Source: Sipunculus nudus (taxonomy: Eukaryota > Annelida > Sipuncula > Golfingiida > Sipunculidae). From it: a stretch of 64,000 nucleotides of DNA. The stretch is from contig CM049319.1 of NCBI GenBank assembly GCA_026874595.1, positions 37,893,473 to 37,957,472 on the forward strand, read 5' to 3'. A model generated the notes under the pieces. The model was not told the origin of the DNA, searched no databases, and was given only the letters and a program-made list of their open reading frames with translations. Made by a program: the position numbers and the translations under genes. Shown piece by piece: positions 37,960 through 50,231 of the stretch (within the stretch, counting starts at the first letter, position 1; each line of letters opens with the position of its first letter).

Positions 37960-38260
37960 CCAAGTGAGTTGTGTCGTTCGGGAGCTTTCTCAGCCACCAA
38001 GGTTGTGGAATGAGCTTCCGCACTCAATCAGATCTTCACCATCTTTAGCTTCTTTTAAAAGAAATCTTAAAACTTACCTTTTTATATTAGCTTTTGGTAG
38101 TTCTTAGAAATAAGGGGTTTCTTTTAGGAATCTTTGCTTCTGTAAGAATCTACATTTGATGTTTTATTAAAACTGTTCTTTGTGTCTTGTAAAGCGCTTT
38201 TGGTCACTATTTTGTTGAATTAGCTCTATATAAATTAAAAATATTATTATTATATGATAG
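37960..38260 (+). pseudogene. LINE 3' end fragment
   Basis: The frame ends RLWNELPHSIRSSPSLASFKRNLKTYLF, typical of the C-terminus of CR1/Jockey-like reverse transcriptases. A 3' tail like CTCTATATAAATT followed by ATTATTATTATT comes after it. It is heavily 5'-truncated. A related but longer fragment lies at 55537-56170. Confidence 0.7.
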
Positions 38261-39076
38261 TGGTAGTGGTACTTCTTTGTTGTGGAGCAACCTTCAACGG
38301 AGAACAAGGCTGACCATTGCTTTCACAGTTGGTATTTTTACTTGAATGTAAAGCGTCTTCCTTATTCAGGCAAAAAGGCAAAGCTTAATAACTGTACCGT
38401 CATGAAAACAATACTTATTTTGCATATTCAACTAAGAAATTATGAACAAGAGTCATTTCTATTTGCCTTTTCGTTTAGTGATACTTTGAGATAATAAAGG
38501 GTATCTATCAAGCAATAAGGTCAAGGTCAATGCCAAACTGGAAAAGAAATAGCAGCAATCACCATGATATATCATGTTTGGCAAGAAAGTGACGTATAAA
38601 CACATTCAAAGCGTCAGTGTCAACTAATTTTAAAATGCACTTTCATCCACATACTGGTCTGCACAGCAGTTCATCTTTTCGACAGAAGCATGCTTATCAT
38701 ATCGTTCCCCTACGATTGCACTTTACTTTTTTAAGATGTTCCAAGTGTTGCGGGTTGCGTATCCCTGAAACAATGGAAGATGTTTTCAGCACCTAAACGG
38801 GGTGTTATTGTCACACAGTGGTTGGACCTGATGAGAGGGTTTCTTTGATATCTATCAGAAAAATCCACTCAGAATGACGCTCAGGTCCCATCTGGATACC
38901 CCGGATGTATTCTTAACAGGGGTAAAACTAGCGTCTTTATCCATGGCAGATTCTGATAGGAATCAGTAATATGCTTTGCAGTAAAGTTGGTCTGCGTCAA
39001 CATTTCTGATGAGCATGCAGAAGGAGATGCAGACTAACAAATCTGCAGACAGCGTATTAGCCTATAATTTTGCTAC
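38261..39076. other. No recognisable feature
   Basis: No coding or repeat signal was recognised up to the Kolobok-like element. Confidence 0.4.
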
Positions 39077-39401
39077 TTAAAGTCCAAGTTTCATGCACTT
39101 TTATAAGTTAAAAAAGCGTCATGTACCCTTTTAATAAGTTAATACAGTGCTTACAACACCGTTTCAAGCTGAACGAGATCGAATTTATGCTCCATTTTAT
39201 CCGTGAAACATCACGGTAATCACGCTGCTGAGTGTAAAGGTGCACTCGTTGATACGCGGTGGGCGTGGCTTCAGTGACGTCACGTGTGGCACCGCTGGGT
39301 AAACATCACATGGGTCAACATGCCGCGTCTTGCCGGTCTGCATCCTTGACTGCCGTGTTTTTTCCCTTCGACAAACACTGTAGATCTTACACAGTATCAA
39401 A

Positions 39402-41340
39402 ATGACGAAGCGAGATGTTCTTAGTGGATGCAATAATACCAACAAGGATAGTGTGAACGTCCACAATTGGCCGAAAGACGTACGTTTAAGGAAAAAAGTG
39501 GGACCTGTCAGACAGAGACGAGCCGATTGTAGGTCGGGAACTCCTTGCAAAACTTTCCAGTGTCATGTATGGGGCACAATTCCGGATTCCTGACGATTTT
39601 AAAAACTATCAGCAATGGTAAGCCGGATATTTAAGAAAACAACTAGATCTGATACAAGGGGCAATTCCGAGTATAAATCCACAAGAACCCGCTGCAAGGC
39701 CGACTGAGAGTGGATCCAGCCTTGCTTCAACTTCAGTCAAGGGCCGGGACAATATAACGCCGCCAAGCGCCCGAGGTACTCGCTGGGAAAAGGTGTGAAG
39801 CCTGCTACTGTAGTGCTAGGTCACAAGAAAAGGGCTCCACCTGATAACTGTGAGTAAATTGACTGCTAAAAGGGAAAGTTATTTATGTATTTTAAATTTT
39901 GAGCAATTATCACGTGATTTGAATATACCTTATTATCGCCCATGTAAACACGGTTTTTGTGCTTAATCTACTCCGAGATCTAGTGCAAAGTTGTTGCATT
40001 TTTTTTTAAGCTGGGATTATGCCCTTTTGTTCCAGGGAAACCTGTGAACACCCACCACTCCTGCCAAATCGCCTGGCAGTCAGCCAGCAAATTAGGGGTG
40101 CGTCAAGGGGTGTGTCCATAACCCCCATTGTTTGTTAACAAATTACAGTAGCCACTCTGATTTAAATAATCATTTAATGCTTACAGTTGTGACGTTTTGC
40201 CTTATTTGCCCTATATTATTTCACATGCACAATTTTATTTTAATAAAGCATAATACTATGAATATTGTGTGAACAGATCTTATGACAAGTTATGTTAGTA
40301 TATATATATATATATATATTTAAATTTACAAATGAAAAAGTTATCTTTCAGTTGTCCTGGAAATCAATGAAAATGGCATATTGTTTCAAATTCAGGTTGC
40401 CCAATGAATGTATCCACAAAAAATGCTGGTGTCCAGTGCTCACTGATTGGTGAAGCTCTGGTCGGCCAAAATACAGAAGATAGCAGCATCTTCAGTGAAG
40501 AAGAAGAAGCAGATGATAATGATGATGATGATGATGAAGCACCACCAGTTTATAAAGATGATGAATACTTCCCTTCTGATGATGAAGATTATGATACCGA
40601 TTCATCCTTCGATGATCTTATTGTTAAATATTTAATCTTTATAAATTTGATATTTATTATAGATTTTTCTTATATCAGTATATAAATATGAAGTAAAGAA
40701 AATGAGATAAGTTTATTCAATTTGTTCATGCTGACTGACTTTATTCAGGCTCCGCTCAAGAATAATTGCCTTGATGTCTGTCCATCAGTCCTTGGTCCAT
40801 CCATCATTCCTATAAATCCAAATCCAATGCAGCTTCCAAGCACATACATGTACCTTAAGAAGCTTTTATTGCCTCATCTAAGTAATCTTTTAGAAATTTT
40901 CTGAATATAGGTCCCATTCAGGTTATTTGGGGTGATAAGTTTCAGGCCAATGTGATATCCAATATGGCAACAGGGTTTGGATTTGAGGATATTTTTGACT
41001 GCGTGGCCCTATTTAAGGACCTTTATGGTCCAAAAGCATTAGCTTATATGAAGAAATACACCAAGATCAAGTGCCAAATTTATTTTATTCCACTCACAAC
41101 TGATGGAGTTGTTTAGCATCTGTCCAAACAGCACATCTTGTACACACGATCAGGTGATTCTTGTTAAGGAACAGCAGTCCAGGTAAGCGAGATATGCAAC
41201 AACTGTAACCTGCACAAGAAGTGGCGGAATCAACCTTATATTCGCCAGATGCCTGCTGGTAAACTTGAGCTCAAACACAACATTGTGCACATGGACTTGA
41301 AGGCTCCATTTCTGCATCTTGTAATTGTAAAAACTTGATT
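39402..41340 (+). pseudogene. Decayed THAP-domain gene of the Kolobok-like element
   Basis: The frame at 39402 starts MTKRDVLSGCNNTNK and continues with VHNWPKDVRLRKK, a THAP zinc-finger pattern whose first zinc cysteine appears replaced by Asp. A frameshift near 39549 moves the later THAP part (DDFKNYQQW) to another frame. A donor GTGAGT at 39850 and an acceptor at 40395 frame a second exon with KNAGVQCSLIG and a very acidic stretch up to about 40640. A weaker coding-like piece near 41180-41330 (EICNNCNLHKKWRNQP) may be the next domain. THAP domains bind DNA, here presumably the element's own ends. Confidence 0.6.
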
Positions 41341-42391
41341 ACTGCTATTATACAGGATATGTGTGCATTTGACTGCAAGAATTGATTTAATATGCTCTAA
41401 TAATTGTGGTGTAAGATCTTGTGCACTGAAATAATAACGTTCATTGTTACATCTTATCAACTAAGATATCATCAATGTGCTCAAGGATGAACACCCATCA
41501 GTTCCATCTAGGGCATCTGAACCCTTTATAAAGTTATGTCCCATCATGTGACATAAATGCCTACTCAATCCTTTTCACTGCACATGCTGGTAGTGGTATC
41601 CTGATGTGTCTTCCAAGGAATCCCCAGTTCCATCAAACCTGCTGCCTGAATGTGGTGTATCTGTATTTCCTACAAAAAGACATGCTGTGTATCATAAGTA
41701 ATGTCAATATCTCAAAGGATGATTAAAGAAAAATTAAAAAGTGTCTGATTGGGGATGCATGTCCTGAGTGGAAGATTGTTCAGAGGTAGTGTTCTAAAAT
41801 GTAAATTAACCTGTGTTATTCCTGGGAACTTTTTTTCCACTGAGATTATTCTGAAAATCACCCCTGGACATTGGGATATAGCTGCCCTTGGCTATAAACA
41901 CAATGAACAACAAACTTGGTCTGCCTTGCTGTATGAAGATTTACTGACACCTTTGAGGGGATTGGCATGTGGAGTGACATCATGACTACACTCCAAAGAT
42001 GGTCATATATAGGTTCATCTGGTTACAAATGTCCTTAGGTGTAAACAAATAAGCTATAAAACTCCATAAACCATTAACCCCAGAGTTGAATTTACACCAA
42101 AATGAAATCACCTGAGATTTTCACTAAACTGATCTATATGTAAAACTGCAATAACATCTGTAATGCAATTATTAAGATACCTTGCACACACACACACACA
42201 CACTGGCTTCAAGGATGGGGGGAGGGGTGATTTGCTAGGGTGTTGATATGATACGCAAGGTTGAAGGGGGGATGACAGGCATGGGAGGATAATCAAAGTT
42301 AGAAAAAAGGCATATATAAGATCGTAAATTGAACAAAAGTATACTATTCAATTAATTAATATATTTCATTTGTAAAATATAATATATTCTC

Positions 42392-42510
42392 AGAAAAGTG
42401 TGTGTGTGGTGGGGGGGGGGGGGGGGGGGGTGATTACACTGACCATTCTTTTCCTTCTTGACAAATAGAGTGGGGGATATATATCCCTGCCCCCCCCCCC
42501 CCCCCCCACT
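42392..42510. repeat. (GT)n, G tract and facing C tract
   Basis: A short GT run leads into a G tract of about 20. About 60 bases later comes a C tract of about 18. The two tracts can pair as a hairpin, and the G tract may form a quadruplex. Confidence 0.85.
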
Positions 42511-42605
42511 CCTACCTATATTAACACCCCTGCACACACGGAGAATTTAGTGAAAACAATAACCCTTGCAAGGCTATTGGAATGCATACAAGATCTGTAA
42601 ATATC

Positions 42606-42830
42606 AGAAGCGGAACCAGGGGGTCCGGACCCCCCCCCCCCCCCCTTTTTCATCAGAAACAAAGTTTTTTTAAAAGGCTTCAGACCAAAAATTGCTGCCT
42701 GGCCCCCCCTTTTTCAGACCTGAGGACCATTTTTTTAGGGTTTTCATTTGTCCTCCTGAGTTGGACCCCCCCTTTTTTTCTAAATCCTGGAGATGCCCCC
42801 TTTTTCTAAATCCTGGATCCGCCCCTGAAT
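42606..42830. repeat. GGCGGATCCAGG-type dispersed repeat, inverted
   Basis: This segment has repeated C tracts each followed by TTTTTC, and ends TCCTGGATCCGCCCC. It is an inverted relative of 20615-20775, nested within the Kolobok-like element. Confidence 0.6.
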
Positions 42831-43889
42831 ATTACTAGTATATATCTAGTATTTGCAAAATTATTCTTTTTAAATAATTAATAATTATATATATGTGCAT
42901 GTAACATGTGCAAAAATAAAAGTGAAAATTTAATTTTTTAATAAAAAGTATAAATTTTATAATGTTATCATTATTAGTATTGTAAAAATAATTTTACAAT
43001 TTTAATAGCATCCAGGTTGAGAATTCACATTTAGTCACTTGTCAAACGACAACTTAAATATTTGGTACATCAGTATTTTTTCAAAATAAAGATTTTCAGA
43101 TAATAAATACACTGCAAGATTGGTTTTTGCTCCAGGATCTTATTCAATATGGTTCTTAAATCAACAAGATATGACCACTGACTGATAAGTAATGGCATTT
43201 TTATCAATCACAGGAACGGGCTAGCTGGGACCCATCTTTCCAGGAAAACCTATGACTGTCATATAAATCATTCAGTGCTACATGCGTTGGTTGAGCGATA
43301 TTTATTTCAGTGTAATAATCAACCTGCCCCAATTACAGAAACTTGAGATGTACTCAGTGTAAGAGTAAAATAAAATAATTACCAGTCATTGGTGCCTGCT
43401 CCCATAGACGCCCGAGACGGTTCATCGGATTCTTTGTTGACACGGCTGTCACTGTCAGACTCGGTACACCCTCCTTCGATCTCGCCTCGTCGAGCCAATG
43501 GCTCAGATCGAAATGGTTCAATATCTCAAGGATTTTCAAATTCTACATCACTACAATCACTTTCTGACATACTTCCGAAATAACTTATTTTGAACCATAG
43601 TCGGTGGACGCTTGGTTGTCACTTACGCATAGGAAGTTTCATCGGATTGTTTACTTTGCATAACCGCCATGATGCTTGTGTGAGACGACTTCCACACGTG
43701 ACGTCACGGTTTCCCCCTTGGCTTTCGGCAGTTTCCGGAGTGTATTCGGCGCGTCAGTTTCAAATTGTCGTATTAATTGATTAAATTGCTAGATTAATGT
43801 TAAATGGACATAACATCGTGTTTTGATACATAGAAATCGGGCATATGACACTAATCGACCTCCGTGCTGAGACTTGGACTTTAAGTGTT

Positions 43890-45055
43890 ACTAACCAGCT
43901 GTTGTTTTAGAGGTTGACGATCCATTTATGTTACACAGAAACTACGCAGATACTACATATCATACAATGTAGTATACAACTGTTTATGGTAATATCAACA
44001 TGGAGATTTTGGTGTTGGTTGATTGTTGAAGAACATAACCTGTAGAAGTTGACACTGAGTTGAAAATTTAGCAACTGTGAGGTTTGGCGATATGTTTCCT
44101 AACATCCAAAGTAAGGTTTCCTCGACCTACGTGCTTTCCATTCATTTTGGGTAATTCAGAGAAAAGAGGTTTTGTGTGTGCTGCACACTGTGTCCTTCAG
44201 ATAATGTCACATCCACATATATGCAGTTAGAGCAGACATGTTGTGGAGGCTTCTTCAGCATAGTTATACAAATTGACTGTTTTCCTGTTGGCCCAAACAG
44301 TATAAAACTATTAAATGCGATGTTATCATATTGTGAACGCACCTTAAATACATCTGGAGAACCTGTTACAACAGCTGTTTGAACATTAATCGAGAAATAA
44401 GCCGTCCTGCCGATTTTGCAATTTTGCATCTCCTTCTGCATGCTCAACCGAGATATTTTCTTTGACCATATCTTCTGCAAAGGATCTCAATTTTACTTCT
44501 GATTCAGCCGCTCATCAAGACGCCAAGGTTTAATCTTGTCATGGTTGCTTTGAGGTAATGGTTTCCATCTTCCCTTGGTCCTTTGCCTTTCAGCATTACA
44601 CAAAAAGCAACTCCTGAACATTTTAATATAATTAGGTACAACTGAAGGGCTTACGTGATAAAACAAACATGTTCCTGTCGTAAAGATGAGCTGTTGTGTT
44701 CATCAGTATGTGACTAATGCACAGATATTGCTTGCATGAATTGAATGCAAAATAAGAGCCGGGATACGGATTATGATGATGATCATGATGATGAAGAGGA
44801 TCATGATGATGTTCTGAATGATGAATAGGTTCACAGCATCATGGTTTGCAGATGGGCATTAGCTCTGGATGAAATAAAGAACTCGTATCACAATATTACT
44901 CACAAGCGCATGTTAAGTTTATTTCTAATGGCGGAGCATAACAAAGACGGTTTCAGTGATAATTTAATGGGCCGCTCTATATATAGTTTATGTTATGTTA
45001 TACCAAATGCATACCATATGATGTCGATTGTGGTATTTTCCTATCAAATTTTTCA
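43890..45055. other. Mostly unrecognised, one coding-like fragment
   Basis: On the minus strand about 44440-44620 reads CFLCNAERQRTKGRWKPLPQ and onward without a stop for some 35 codons. It looks like a cysteine-containing fragment of an unnamed protein family. No further exon was identified. A GATGATGAT run lies near 44775. Confidence 0.3.
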
Positions 45056-45059
45056 TTGG

Positions 45060-45760
45060 CCTTGATGCATGATTTGTACCTTTCCTGACCTCAGAAGTAC
45101 CACCACGTAAATGGGCATTTTAATTTTAGTGACAGCTTGATGTGTTTCTTTGTCACCTAATGCACCTAATGCTAAAATATGCCATAACATGGACATTGTT
45201 GGTATTGTTCTATCACACTTGACCTAAAAGCATGATTTACAATGTTCCTGGCCTCAGAACTATCTCTAAATAAATGTGCAATCTGAATTACCTGTAGTGT
45301 GTTTATATGTCACTTGCGAAACCTGGCATATCATGGCGATTTTTTTCCAAATTAGACCTTAACCTTGATTGACTAAACTTACCTTTAATGACCTCAAAAA
45401 TGCCATTTAATGCATAGGCATTCAAATGTTAGTTGTCGGAAATATCAACTAAAGTCCGTTTATATGTCGCGTTCTTACAAAAACACATGCCATATCACAA
45501 GAATTTTTGCTTTTTTCTTTTCCAAGTTTGAAATTGACTTTGACCTTAATGCCTGATATATATTTTTTTATGACTTGACATATAAATTCACATGAATGAG
45601 TCGAATAGAATTGACCCTTTGTTAAACAAAATTGGCATATCATGGCGGGTTTGGATGTGTTCAGGCCAAATCTGATATGACCATGACATAAATGCAAGAT
45701 ATATACATTTTATGATCTCAGAATTTACACCTTATCAACGGGCATGCTAGTATTAGTTGG
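45060..45760. repeat. Diverged ~130-180 bp tandem repeat
   Basis: Phrases such as TTGATGCATGATTTGTACC, GACCTCAGAA and TGGCATATCATGGCG recur at irregular 130-180 bp spacing, near 45060, 45220, 45360, 45540 and 45670. They are strongly diverged. It resembles the cores of the satellite-bearing elements but lacks their ends. Confidence 0.5.
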
Positions 45761-45834
45761 AAATGACAACTTAGTGCAGGAAACGAGTGCCTATGGTTGG
45801 AGTAGTGCGCCAAAAAGAGATGTAGAAAACAAAT

Positions 45835-46262
45835 TGCGCTTAATTATGTTAACCGGTGATTGATTTACCTTTTTCATTCAGCCGATCATAGCGACCAGCT
45901 CAGTGGGAAATCCATTCAGCCCGGGATCACGTTAACTTCTGCAACTAATAAATGTATACATGAAAAATGACGGTATCGCAGCTGAAATGAAAGTGCTGGA
46001 ATTCACGGTTAGTGTGGAGAACTTTTAATTTTGGAAGGTTATTCTTGTTAATGATAAAAGGTTTCCAACAAAAAGGCGCGCGATCATGTACGTGAAGCGG
46101 ATAATTCTCCGGAATAAGGACTTGTGCAAAAAAGTTGTCTCGCACCGCCAAGCGGTGGAGTTCATTACCGTGTTCTTCTATTACTGGTATATCGCCCATA
46201 CTCAGTGTGTTGACAGTGTCTAAACCATTTTGTGCTGAAAACGAGGGCCTGTGATTCATAAG
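45835..46262 (-). mobile_element. Solo arm of the fold-back element
   Basis: It matches one arm of the element at 2671-3531 plus the start of that element's spacer (CCCGGGCTGAATGGATTTCC on the minus strand). Shared landmarks include AAGGCGCGCGATCATG, GCGGATAATTCTCC and GGTATATCGCCCATACTCAG. A small direct piece of the outer end (GGAAACGAGTGCCTATGG) lies at about 45780. It is probably a truncated or recombined copy. Confidence 0.75.
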
Positions 46263-48139
46263 ACTTTTACAGGTACATTGGCTAAACTAAGACAACACCA
46301 GTTGATCAGCCCGGCTGTACTCAGAGCACAGTGCCCTCGGGCAGCATATTCGCCGAAAATGAGGCCACTAATACACTTGTCAGTCTAGCTGTACTGCAAA
46401 TCTGTAGGGACTCTTGTTTCAAGTTATAATATTCTGTGCCAAGGAGCTCTGGCTTGGCACCAACAAAAGCAGTGTTACAAGAACTTATAATCGTTTAATT
46501 ATGTGTCGTTTGGCAGTCTTCATATCAGTCATCGACAGCTTCTCTGCTTTAAGTGCCCTGATTTCCTCCCGGATAACAATAAAATCTGGTCACTGTTGAA
46601 TTGTTTTGTGAAACATATTTTTGCTGAATGTGCCCATAATCTGACAATAGAATTTCTTCTGTGTGAGATAGTGATTCTAAAACGTGGAAATAATCATCTG
46701 ACCATAAAACTTAGAAAATTGAAGGATGCACGTAGAACTGTCATTTCTATAGAAGCAAAACTGAACGCTGTAGAAGAGCACTAGGTTAGTAAACACTGAA
46801 AGCCAGTGACACAAAAATCTAATATGAAACACATATCCATTTGCCAGCTGATAAAAGTATTTTCCCCACATTCCAGTCACGTGAAATACAACTCAAATAA
46901 ACGATATAATGAAGAAATGCAGACAACTAAACTCCGTCCATGCAAACTTTTTTTGTAAAATATTACAGAATATAATGCAATATAATGGATCCAGGGATAA
47001 TAAAAGCATTTAGCAAATATATTTCAGTATTTTTATCGAAGCCAAAAGTCTTTGAGTGTATGTCATATTGATGAAATACTATTTACCAATAGGTGAATGT
47101 CTAAAATGGCGAAATATGATAAATCACTTTAAATCGACGCAATTTCTGAACATAAATGTTTGAAACTGCCTATATATTAGGCAAAATAATAAAAGTACAA
47201 CACCTTCCGGTCTATACTAAGACGTATAATAATCAGTATATTAAACATGCGTTTGAAAACCTCGTCAGACATTACAAATAGTTTTAGTGTACTATCACTT
47301 ATGTTGCAGAAAAACAATTCATTTCGGGGTCTGCCTCGAGCAAAGATGTAAGGGATATAGCACTTCATTAGCAGGGATGTTTTGGCTCGTTTACTAGTGA
47401 AGTAATTTGCTCAGGAGCTTTGTTGTCATTGAGAAATGACTTGTTAATCTATATGCTTGCCTTTTCCAAGAAAAGTTGCACAGGTCGGCACTTGATGGGA
47501 AAGGGCTGATATAAAATAAAGTACGGCAACATGCTAATTAAGTAATTGTTGAAAATTTAGTTTTAAAAAATCATAACTGTACACTGATTTTTACTAAGTG
47601 ATAGATGGCACACTTAAAGATATTATCTGAATTGGTTTTAATTAACCCATATTTAGCAAAAGAATTTTAAATCCAGCGAACTTGAATTTTGTATTAAATT
47701 TGCACCACTGCAATCAGAAATTCTCCAGTATTTTACACTAAATGCTTTTGCAGACTGAAACCAAATCAGATATTGTTCCACATGCGTCGTTTTATCCTTC
47801 GTTCTAAAGGTACGTTCAAATCAAAAAGGTTGCCTGACACTTTTCAAATAAGGCATAGAAGTGGTTTGTAATAATTAGCATAGCAACTCCATCTCTCTTG
47901 AAAACCGGGCAAACACGTTCATAGCTTATTGGGGGGGGGGGGGGAGCTTCAGTAAATCATAGCTATACACAACGATACATTTCAATCGAATGAAATCATG
48001 AAAAACAGCCTTAAAATTGTTTTATTGTCAAGTTGAACTCTCGTACAAATGCAGGTTTTAAACCATGAACGTGCTACTATATCACAATAAAAAAAAAGCT
48101 ATATCTGTCTTTCACTTATTCCGGTGTAAGACCATGTTT
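46263..48139. other. No recognisable gene
   Basis: AT-rich sequence with a G homopolymer at about 47932-47944. Short open frames show no domain. Confidence 0.4.
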
Positions 48140-49091
48140 ACGCCCCCGAGGCAGCGGAAATCTTGCGCTTCTAAAGAAGCTACTGATTTTCCCGCCGCCT
48201 GTTTTAACCGTTTATGATACACATAGACACCCGATGGCGGGTCGTCGTCTGATGAAAAACATTGTGCGTATGATGCAGGCGCGGATCCAGGGAATGGTCA
48301 ACGGGTGTCATGCATAAATATTGTCTAAAAAAGGTCGTTGGTTGAGAGCAGCGGGAGGGTTGGCATCATGGCTCCGCCCATACCTGCGCTTCAAGCGCCG
48401 CTTGATGACAGTTTTATGGTTACTCTTAGTAAAAACATAGTCGAATTTTAATTGCTCCCTCTGCGTAAGCACAGTCATGTATTCGTTGCCAGCAAATAGG
48501 AAACCAGCCAGCGAGTTGTTCGCGGAGACATTTCGTTTGAATTACAGCTCAATGGCCGGGATTCCTGTGTGCACAAGAACCCATGCAAACCACGTGTCGG
48601 GCCATTCTGTCACAGTCTGTTGCTAGTTCAAACGGTTGTCGGGGCGATGAGCTGTCACTCAAAACGAAATGTAACAACATTGACTCCGTGTATTCCTCGC
48701 TTGGCTACTAAACCGTTTTGCTGGCACCACGTCCACATAATAATTATTTAGATTTCTTCTCACATCAGTTGTGTGTCGCTTATCGGGCATTGTTTACATG
48801 CAATCAAGGGGACCACAAATATTCATGTAATCAGTATGTGGTCTAGCTCATACACAATGGCTTCTTCAACCCCCAAAATTTTTGCGAACAGCATTAATAT
48901 TTACTATTCATTAATCATGTGTCCATATCAGCCATTCATAGGGGTCGTGTCTTTCAGCACCGGGCCTCATCTGATTGGTCCAAAATTCAGTGCTTCCCTC
49001 TGGTGATGCGACTCAGGATACGAGTTCAAAACAAACAGCGCTTACGATATAGGTAGTAGGCCTATAGGTAAAGCGTTGTGTAAAGAGCGTA
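48140..49091 (+). repeat. Dispersed repeat, copy B
   Basis: Second copy of the repeat at 19235-19918, in the same orientation. It carries extra segments at about 48270-48360 (with a GCGGATCCAGG edge) and 48710-48950, which are probably nested insertions. Both ends match copy A. Confidence 0.8.
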
Positions 49092-49372
49092 GACAATGTT
49101 TTGATAAGAAGAATACATTTGAAACAAAAAATCTAACACTGCCTTTACACAAAAAGCACATAAAATTTAACATGATGCACCGTCTGATTTTCATGACTCC
49201 GAGTAAAAGTGTACTCAGAGTTAATATGATCTTATGTTAAAAGAAGTTAAATGTGCAGTTTTCAAACATTGTTGCAGCTTCAGTGCACCCTTTACCTGGG
49301 AAGGCAATACAACTTGAAAATTAAATGGCTGATGTGTAGCTTCACTCTGGCTGATTTTCTTTGTTGTAAATG

Positions 49373-49930
49373 GCTAAAGATGAAATAGGGTGCTTGTAGT
49401 CAACTGGAGGCTTTATCTAAAAATCAGCTCCGGTGGTTTGAGCAGTTTTGACAACTTGTTGCTTGTCAAATTTTGGCAATGGCTTGGTATCTTGTAGGCT
49501 CTGACTGAAGTTGTTCTGTGGCCAGAGATGGCTAGAGATGAAATAGGGTGCTTATAGTTAACTGGAGGCTTTATCTAAAAATCAGCTCCGGTGGTTTGAG
49601 CAGTTTTGACAACTTGTTGCTTGTCAACTGTTGGCAATGTCTTGGTATCTTGTAGGCTCTGACTGCAGTTGTTCTGTGGCCAGTCCGGCTCAGGATGTTC
49701 ATCAACCCCTGCCTGATAGAGGGCAGTGGCACACGTACACTTGCCAAATGAATGATAACGTTCCCAGAAAGGCCAGTATTCTTGCACATGGTTTTGATCA
49801 TTGAGGAGGGTTTGTGCACTGTTACTGGCTGGAGTTCTTCCCCATCCAGTAGCTTCCTGTGTAAAGTCCTTTTCCACCTACAACTTGGCCAGGACAATAC
49901 ATATCTCTGAATCATCTGGCCTGGCAGCAT
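49373..49930 (-). pseudogene. Tyrosine recombinase C-terminus (Crypton/DUF3504-like), partly duplicated
   Basis: Minus-strand frames contain MIKTMCKNTGLSGN, then ATALYQAGVDE, then ILSRTGHRTTAVRAYK after a frameshift near 49700. This order matches the C-terminal catalytic part of the eukaryotic DUF3504/Crypton-type tyrosine recombinase family, which cuts and joins DNA through a tyrosine. The usual TNHSxR block is degenerate here (IIHLASVR). The last ~158 bp, covering the end of the domain, is present twice in tandem (about 49373-49530 and 49531-49688). It is a broken remnant. Confidence 0.6.
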
Positions 49931-50231
49931 ACTGCCCGATGCTTTTCATTTCCACCAAGTAATCTGTGAATTTTTTGCATTTTCCTAAGAAAATGCATAA
50001 AACAGATTCTACAAGATGATTCTCTCATTAAAGGTAAACATCTCACACTGCAGATAAATGTGTTGTCACCCATGTCCATTATATCCCAAAGAGTTTTTGT
50101 GGAAGAAACCTGTATTTAACAGGATTTACTGTTCAAAGGTTAATCTTCTGCGGCAATCGGGGCTGCCTTTTCCTATTTCCATGGCTGTAAGAGACTTCAT
50201 CCTGGAATCCAGAGTATTTCCTAAATTATTG

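Larger units (their letters stand above)
39081..43880 (+). mobile_element. Kolobok-like DNA transposon with TTAA target duplications
   Basis: The element starts AGTCCAAGTTTCATGCAC at 39081 and ends, on the opposite strand, AGTCCAAGTCTCAGCAC at 43880. TTAA stands directly outside both ends (39077-39080 and 43881-43884). Subterminal inverted copies of GTGACGTCACGTGTGG lie at about 39272 and 43694. Inside is a decayed THAP-domain gene. TTAA duplications with a THAP-bearing protein are typical of the Kolobok superfamily; piggyBac also uses TTAA but lacks THAP. Other repeats (42392-42510, 42606-42830) are nested in the right half. Autonomy is lost. Confidence 0.75.

Noticed and set aside
40404-40685. 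Acidic 93-residue open frame as an independent host gene
   Set aside because: It lies inside the TTAA-flanked transposon and fits as an exon of the THAP gene there.
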